Shown: one piece after another, positions 38,401-47,400 of the stretch
Layout: each line of letters begins with the position of its first letter
Position numbering within the stretch: the stretch's first letter is position 1
DNA from: Owenia fusiformis
Lineage: Eukaryota > Annelida > Polychaeta > Sabellida > Oweniidae
Assembly: GCA_903813345.2 (NCBI GenBank)
Contig: CAIIXF020000004.1
Coordinates: forward strand, 7,953,525 to 8,017,524
DNA: 64,000 bases
Reading direction: 5' to 3'
Notes under the pieces: generated by a model
The model's database searches: none
What the model was told of the DNA's origin: nothing
Seen by the model: the letters and a program-made list of their open reading frames with translations, nothing else
Made by a program: the position numbers and the translations under genes

Positions 38401-41400
38401 ATGTTCATCAGAGTGATGCCTCTGGAATTGTCTTTATTACAAGGATCTTTATTTCCTGCCTTTAGTATAGGTATCAGTATACCAAACCTAAAATTCATGG
38501 GAGTGTATTCGTTTAACATGGTTGCATTAAAAAGGGTGCATATGATCGAAATTACAGTGTCATTGCTATATTTTAAATGTTCGGCACATATCGTATCCGA
38601 TCCACATGCACGATTATTATGCAACCGTGATATGGCATTACTCACTTCACTATCCTGAAAAGGTTCATCAAAGAAAGTATTATCTTCAAAATATGATGTT
38701 TGCTTAATATGCATAATTTCATTTTCAATTTCACACTTGGCATGGCTGTGAAAATGAGGCTTATCAGAAGGGGTTGCCAAACGAGCAAAGTGAGTGCGCC
38801 ATTCATCCCTTATTCCAGCCTCGTCACTTACGATGACGTCATTATCAGATTTAATTGGAGACAGACGCCTAGAAGCCCTATTTCGGCTCTTATTGAGAAG
38901 ATGCCAATAGTAACGCTGATCAAGTGATTCTGACCTGTATAGACGATTAAGCTCATTTTGTTCATACATAAACTCACTACATCTAAAACATTTTCTAAAA
39001 GCACATTTGGCAGATTTATATTGGGCCCTAATTACATTATCCGCATTTCGAGGTCGACCAGCCGACACCCACTCACGCCATCTTTTCTTCTTTAACTTTA
39101 CTAATCTGGTTAATTCATCATTCCAGAATGGCTTTACATGCTTTGAGAACTTCTTAATGGGGATATGTGCATTAGAGCATTCAATCAGGCCATTTACCAG
39201 TTTCAAGATATAACTATCAATTTGGCAGTTTTCCAAATTATTTACACCAATTAACCGTAAATCATTCAGAATGCCCTTACATTGCAAATCAAGAGATGAT
39301 GTGTACGTTGATTTAATTTCATCGGATGATAATTTATTCCACGCATATCCAACACAATCATTTCTTTGAATTACATGCTTAACACTAGTGAGGTCTCTAA
39401 AAGTCGTGATTATGGGGAGATGGTCTGACGTGTTGCCAGGCTCATTGTCTAATATAACACATTCGGAAACATTACCGCATAGAGGAAGGGACACAATAAT
39501 ATGATCAATATATGACCTATAGTAATTACCATTTCTCAACATTTCAAATGTATGCACAGGACCCAAAGTAGCTCTGTTTGTATCAACTGCCCATAGCTCA
39601 TTACTCAGGCAAAAATTGTGCAATTCTATGCCACTCTGCGTCTGTGTATCCCTTACACCATGTGATCCCTGTAAAGTACCTAAATTTGCATTCACATCGC
39701 CAAATATCACAACATTTCCATCATTAGATATACGCTCAACAAAATCATTCAAAATATCCAAAGTTTCAGTAAAAGTGGTATGATGACAATTTTGCTGTGG
39801 CAGATACACAGAAAATATAAATAATGCAGAATCATCAAACACTAATTTAACACATAAAATCCTATCCGAGCACAGCTCTAGCATAGGCACGACCATATGG
39901 TCTAAGGATCTTCGCCAAAAAATGGCGGTACCGCCACTGCCCCAAACAGTCCCACATTGCATAGGATCCAAAATACTACTGCTTTTAGCCAAACATACAA
40001 AATCATTTGACAAATCATCTAACTTGTGGAGATTACATTCATAGAGTTTATGTTCGCTTAGTGCGAAAAAATCACATTTCGCCAAAATGTCCAATATATA
40101 GCGGTTAGAGGCCCCAAGACCTCTACAGTTCCATTGCCCAAATCGTAATTTGTTCTCATGAGGTGACATTGTTAATGATAACACGGAGTGAAATTCTGCG
40201 CTCGGGGCTGATGTGCAAATGTGTAGTGTCACAACAAGTAATAGGAAAGTGTAAGAATTTATCATTGTTTTATTATAGGCCATTATTATCATATTCATAC
40301 CAATCAATCTGTGACTTGTAGGCGTCATTCATCCTGTCTAGGTTGTCGATTCCACAGTCATAGTCGGACTGATCATCGGCATGGGTAGCCTGTCGTCGGT
40401 ATCCAGTTATAACTGGAATCGGTTTTTCTCGTCGCATGGCTGCTCTAGGTGCCCGTCGTTCCCAGCGCCTGCAGACTATTGATGGGTCGGGCCAAAATTT
40501 TTCTGATAGTAAAACATGTACATCAGTCTCGGGAACGCAAAGTTTGCATCCCACTTTGTCGTCGCAGAATTTATTCTTCACAATCTCAGCACGCATTACA
40601 CGCACCCCAGAGTTACGAGCGTGCTGCACGACTGCATCGCGTAATGAGACATCAGATACATCAGGTTCCATCCTCAGGTTATTCACATATACAAACGATC
40701 CCCGTACATCTTTTACTCCACGGAGTTTCACAATTCCTTTTGCAGCAGTCGGGGCGTTGGATTGTATTGTGTTTTTATGATGGTTTACAACAGTCCATTG
40801 CGCCTTAGAGGCTGCAGCAGCATATGTAGATAAAGTGCGGGCTTTGGGTTCTGATTCTAATTTATCCCTCGCGACATACTCAGATAGACCCTTTTTAAAG
40901 GGTATGTCAGTTTCAGTGTCAGATGAACGTCCTTCATGTGACTTGCCGTTGCGGCAAATACGATCCATATGCGTGGCAAAGGTGGAGCTTTTCGAAGCAC
41001 TTGGAGTTGAGGCATTTAGAACATTTTTATTTAGAGGTCTCAACGAATGCCCATTTGTAGTGTTTATGCATGGTCCAGGTTGCGCCTTTACAGGGGCGGA
41101 CTTACCATCAGATATCTTTGATGAGGTATTAATACGGCTCTCCGCCATTTCAGTTTCGCACGGGTGTTGATCAGATAAATCCAGAGTAATGTCCCTTGCT
41201 ATTGAACTTTCACTCAAAGCCCGTCTGTGCATGGCATTGTTTTGATTTATATCGAGGTCAACAGGTGCACGGTTAGTTTCACATACAGATACACTGGTCT
41301 TAGAGCCAGAATTAACTTGATTAGCTTCGTTTTGGCCATTTGAAATGGTTCTACATGTGCACAGTTTTATATGTGTTGATACCAAGTTGTTCATATCGTG

Positions 41401-44400
41401 CAATTCCTTACGTATAGTATTCAATTCCTTTTTGTATTCTTTATTCTCCCTCTCTAAATCCGCCACCCTCGTCGTCAATTTCACCAGTCTGGTATCCAAA
41501 TCAATAGATCTGTAATCCGGGGTGGGAGGTTCAGTGGGCTTCGCTGTATCAGGGATAGTTGGAACGAACGAAGAATCACTTAGGATTGATCTCGGAAATG
41601 CCCGATTTTCATTTTGGGTAGTAGGCTTGTTTAAATATAAATACATATCACAAATGTCACTTGCCATACGCTCTGCTTTATCGGTCTTGTTACGACGTAG
41701 TTTCAGCTTAAGCTTTCGGGGTATTTGTCCTGGCGTGCGGTTTTCAATAGGTCCAAAACATTCATTGTATTCCGATTCAAGATATCCTACAGCTTTTTCG
41801 AACATTACAATCCTCAGATTCTCGATCTGGTCCACATCTAACTGGGCACAAAGTTCCTCAATGGTATCATTTTTGGAATTATCCAATCCTTGCTCCATAA
41901 TACGCTCAATAGCGTCCATATTTTCGGAAGATATTATCAAATCCGTGAAAGATTTTTCATGTGCGGCCATCTTGGTCACGTGCTTTAGTCAATTTGTTTC
42001 TATTTTACTCTGTAATATTGATAAGTAATTGGGAAATTCCATTAATGCATATTATTGTAGAATGATGCATACCATTGTAAATGGTAATATTGAGCAGTAA
42101 TTAGGAAAATCAATTAATGCAAACTACTGTAGAATGATGCATACCATTAAAATGTCATTTTATACAATAATATTGAGTAATAATTGGGATATTTAATCAA
42201 TGCATACTATTGTTGAAATGATGCACACCATTGTAAATATCAAGTTACACTGAATATTGAGCAGTAATCGGGATTTGGGATATTGAATCAATGCATACTA
42301 TTGTAGAATGATGCACACCATTGTAAATATCAAGTTACACTGAATATTGAGCAGTAATCGGGATTTGGGATATTGAATCAATGCATACTATTGTAGAATG
42401 ATGCATACCATTGTAAATGTCATATATTCTGTAATATTGAGCAGTAATCGGGAAATGATGTAAATAACATCTTGAGACATGTCAGAGCAAAATGCTAAAA
42501 TAAATGTTTAATCCCTAATTATTCAATTTCAGTGGAATGAGTTTTGAAAACTAATCCGTTTACTAAAGTTAATGGATTAATTTCTACAACTGACGGTTCT
42601 AAGTTCCAATAAAAATAATTTGCAAATGAATTCTTTAAAATAAATTTGATGGCATAATGTCCCCAACGCTATGATAAACATTGTGTTAAATTTTGAAATA
42701 AATCCATCAACTCTGTGGAAAGTTACTGTTTTAATTTTAATAAGTTTTCCTCTCGGTTTTACATGTACTACATTGTTTCTCTTTCACATTGAGTTTTATA
42801 TTAATCTATTTGTTAGAGTTTATGCATTAATTTAATGTCACATTTAGAGATACAATAATATTGAGTAATAATTGGGATATTAATCAATGCATACTATTGT
42901 TGAAATGATGCACACCATTGTAAATGTCAAGTTACACTGAATATTGAGCAGTAATCGGGATTCGGGATATTGAATCAATGCATACTATTGTAGAATGATG
43001 CATACCATTGTAAATGTCATATATTCTGTAATATTGAGCAGTAATCGGGAAATGATGTAAATAACATCTTGAGACATGTCAGAGCAAAATGCTAAAATAA
43101 ATGTTTAATCCCTTATTATTCAATTTCAGTGGAATGAGTTTTGAAAACTAATCCGTTTACTAAAGTTAATGGATTAATTTCTACAACTGACGGTTCTAAG
43201 TTCCAATAAAAATAATTTGCAAATGAATTCTTTTAAATAAATTTGATGGCATAATGTCCCCAACGCTATGATAAACATTGTGTTAAATTTTGAAATAAAT
43301 CCATCAACTCTGTTGAAAGTTACTGTTTTAATTTTAATACGTTTTCCTCTCGGTTTTACATGTACTACATTGTTTCTCTTTCACATTGAGTTTTATATTA
43401 ATCCATTTGTTAGAGTTTATGCATTCATTTAATGTTACATTTAGAGATACAAGAACAAGCGCATGAAACATAATACTTCATAATTCATGTTCTATGTTAT
43501 CTAGATTATCTGAGATAAACATCAGCTTGGTCTCAGTAATACATTTGTTTCTATTTTACACAGTGTAATATTGATCAGTAATTGGGGTATTCCATTGATG
43601 CATACTATTGTAGAAATGTATACCATCGTAAATGTCATTTTATACTGTAATATTGAGCAGTAATTGGGAAATACAATTGATGTAAACTATCGTAGAGTGA
43701 TGCATACCATTAAAATTCATTTTATACAATAATATTGAGTAATAATTCGGATAACAATCAATGCATACTACTGTTGAAATGATGCATACCATTGTAAATG
43801 TCAAGTTACACTGAATATTGAGCAGAAATTGGGATTCGGGATATTGAATCAATGCATACCATTGTAGAATGATGCATACCATTATAAATGTCATATATTC
43901 TGTAATATTGAGTAGTATTGGGAAATGATATAAATAACATCTTGAGACATGTCAGAGCAAAATGCTAACATAAATGTTTAATCCTTAATTATTAAATTTC
44001 AGTTTAATGAGTTTTGAAAACTAATCCGTTAATTAAAGTCAATGGATTAATATCTACAACTGGCGGTTCTAAGTTCCAATAAATATAATTTGCAAATGAA
44101 TTCTTTTAAATAAATTTGATGGCATAATGTCCCGAACACTATGATAAACATTGTGTCAAATTTTGAATTAAATCCATCAATTCTGTGGAAAGATACTATT
44201 TTAATGAATGAGTTTTCCTCTCGGTTTTACTACATTGTTTCACCTTCAGATTGAGTTTACATTTGAGAACAGAGGCTCCATTTTACACAGATACAACCTA
44301 CAATCTGTATGCCCTTTGTTAAACAACGTGTATTTCCTTATATTTCACAATTCATGTTTTCTGTTATCTATTATATCTGCTGTATTATAAGTGTTAAAAA

Positions 44401-47400
44401 AACAATTTAGTTATCTCAAACAATGTGTTTATAAAATCTGAAAAACCACCAGATTATAGTCCCTTTGATAAAGTAGTTTCTATTTAGATATCCATATGAC
44501 AAGTTTACATTAATCCGTTTGTTATAATTTATGGATTAATCTAATAGTACTTGTGTGGGGTACTATGATATAAAATTATAGAAAACAGTTTTGAACAATG
44601 GAATGTAACTAATACTTATTAACTTTTGTACATAGATTTTACCCCACTGAGTGTTAAAATCACAAAGTTATATATCTTAATGACAATTCACTTTATTAAT
44701 AGACAACAGAGAAGGGATAAGCTTCTCCAATTTGTTTATCTAATAGCTTAAATATTTCAGTTGTGGTTAATAAGCTAGATAAGTTATTTTACTTTATTAG
44801 CGCTGCAAGCAATGAGACCTGATGACGTCATTTCGTATAGTTAGAGTATCTCCTGTTTTGGGGGTCTGATTTGGGAGTATCTCCTGATATAAGCTGAAAT
44901 AAGCTGTCTCTAGCACAGAATAGGCTGCATATCTCCTGTTGTGTATATCCAGTACTGTATGAATAGTAAGATATAGTCAGTTTTTTTAAGAGTATAGACA
45001 GAAGATATTTAATATAGATAGCAAATCTCCTGATCATATTTCCATTTAAATTAGTATAATTGGGGACCTATTCTTTGACATACCATCAAATAATTTGATA
45101 TAGGTAGTATGATACTCAAATTTGTCCGTATTAAACATTTGATATCTGACTATATTTTAGGGGATTCTAAGGAGATTTGCAAACTATTTATGCAAATCTC
45201 CTGAAATAAAACAGGAGATATCGCACATTTTGCACAGTGCAATCAGGGAATGAATTATTGCTTATGAAAGCAGATTTAGCACTGACCATAGTTGAATCTT
45301 TGGATGAAAACAGTTGGATTTGTGCTAATATTTTACCATTTATTATTGCAGGCTGATCAGTGTAGTGAAACAGTGTGTGAATTTCATATCTGATTGTTCC
45401 TCAGCGGAGCGTTGCATACTAGCATATCTACATGATCTTTACACTTCATCGACATATATCAAGGTATGATACATTGTCATGATTATTAACCTTTTGACTA
45501 CCCAGGGTAACCTTGAAACCTAGAGTTACAAGACAATCCGTCATAGAATATTTCACTAAAATTGCTCTTATTTGAACAATTTTCATTCAATTTACATAAA
45601 AATTGTTTTAGAATGTGTAGAAATGAACTCTGCGGTCTGATTTTATTAAAATGAGCATCGTCTGTTGTATTTGTATGTATTAAAATGCCGAAAGCTGGCA
45701 AAAAATGAAAATTCTCTGGTTTCAATCAATATTAGAGCCTGGTATTCTAAAGGTTAGAGGAAATTGACTAAATAAAAATGCAATTTATATTCAAAGGAAA
45801 GATGGCAGCATGGTTTGTCTATAATGAAAATATATGTACAGACAAACAATGCTGCCTCCTTTCTATCGACTCGGTACATTTGGTAAATTCTGGTTTGTGA
45901 GTATCAATGATTTTGAATACTACAGCTCTCTATGTTCATATTTTCAATACATTTTATTTATAGAATCGATTCCAAGAGGATTTTGCGAGTGTATGTTCCA
46001 AAGTGAAGCAAGTTCTTTATGAGATGTTGACGCCAACTGCCTCCAATTTGAGATGGGACCCTAACTATCTAACTCACCTCATCACAAGTGCAAAGTAAGA
46101 TTTTATAGCTCAAACCAAGGAGGATTGGCTCCCAGAATGCAATCTCGATATTTTTCAACAATGAATCCGATATTTGAGAATGTTGTGATTTTCACTTCAA
46201 ATATTGAATCACAAGTTTTTGCTTTATTACATAACAAAAAAATCAAAACACGCAAGAAGTGATCAAGATATTAGCTCGAATCTTTTGGATTGCTGATTAT
46301 AAGGAGTTTAATAACGACATTCTGACATTTTCATTGTTGGAAAAAGAGAGACTGGGAGCATCCTCCTTGGGCTCAAACATATGTATTTTTGAATACTGTT
46401 TTACCCTATTTTGCTCTTTAAATTTTAAATGAACTGCTAACCATATTAAGTATACATTTTAACTTTCTGATTCCACTCTTCTGGTCTTTTTGCATTATAA
46501 AATATAAATATGATGACTTGATATTGTCCCTCCTTAATGCCTCAGTTACATTTGCTCAGATTTTCAATCTGGCGCCTGGCCGATTGAATATTTTGTTCAA
46601 AATTGCGCCGGATTGAAAATCATAGCAAATGCAACTCAGGCATAAGTCTGGATTTCTTTACCATTCTTTTTCGACAAAGAGATGTTAATATGGGATATAT
46701 TTTATTTATTTTAGCAACCAATCAAAGCCTGAACGAGCCTTGGTGACCCAACTGAGTGAGAACCCAACGAATCGTTACAGCTTTGTGATAAACGCCCTCC
46801 TCAATGTCTGTAATGGACAAAGCATAGAAAGGTTTGTTTCCCTAAAATCCTGAAATAAACGTCAACATTTTCAATATTTTGATCAATTATCATTACCACA
46901 ATCATTCATGTAATATTTGAGATACTACTTACAGGTTAAACGAGACATCTATACTGTGTGCTGAGTTGACGGCATGTTGCAACAAGCTGAGTGCTGAATG
47001 GCTAGGACTTCTCAAGGCGTTATGCTGCTCAGCCAATCACAGCAATTGTGGCTTCATCGATGCTCTAGCCCAGGTTGATGTCACAGATTTATCAATTCAT
47101 GACTCGTTGGCTGTTTTTACCGCAATTTTAGTCGCCCGTCATTGTTTCTCGCTCCACGATTTTGTTTATCACGTTGCCCTGCCATCTCTGCTGTCAGCTA
47201 TTCCTACAGGTTAGTGTTTTAATATTTTCCTTTCCCTTTTTCTTAATAATTAGATACATAAGGGTTATGTACTGGGAGGTTTTGGATATGGGGTTTATCC
47301 AGAGGGAGATATGCATATTTACCTGAGGGACCGTAGGGACCGAAGGTAGATGTGAATATCTCACGAGTTATGAACCCCATATCCAAACCGACCGTACATA

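Larger units (their letters stand above)
36511..41989 (-). mobile_element. full-length two-ORF APE-type LINE
   Basis: ORF1 and ORF2 are both open. The 3' end has ATACA-type repeats (attgtattgtattgtat on plus, 36511 on). The 5' end is about 20 bp before the ORF1 ATG. Boundaries come from an uninterrupted paralogous copy of the target repeat at 43495-43590: the flank reads to 'ggtctcagtaa' on the left and resumes 'atttgtttctatttta' on the right. No clear TSD. Domain order (coiled-coil ORF1; APE endonuclease plus RT ORF2) suits the jockey/CR1-like groups; exact clade not settled. Confidence 0.88.
35582..45239. mobile_element. CACTA/EnSpm-like element, non-autonomous, with nested LINE
   Basis: Left end CACTGTGCAAAA and right end TTTTGCACAGTG are perfect 12-bp inverted repeats. 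Flanks are CAA on both sides (35579-35581 and 45240-45242), a 3-bp TSD as in CACTA elements. Subterminal 'atctcc(t/c)gt' motifs recur in both orientations near both ends (35660-35690 and 44850-45230). Removing the LINE leaves about 4.2 kb, mostly composite repeats with no transposase. It makes up nearly the whole intron between exons i and j. Confidence 0.7.

Noticed and set aside
40436-42028. Plus-strand ORFs of 85-168 residues within the LINE
   Set aside because: Antisense shadows of LINE ORF1/ORF2.
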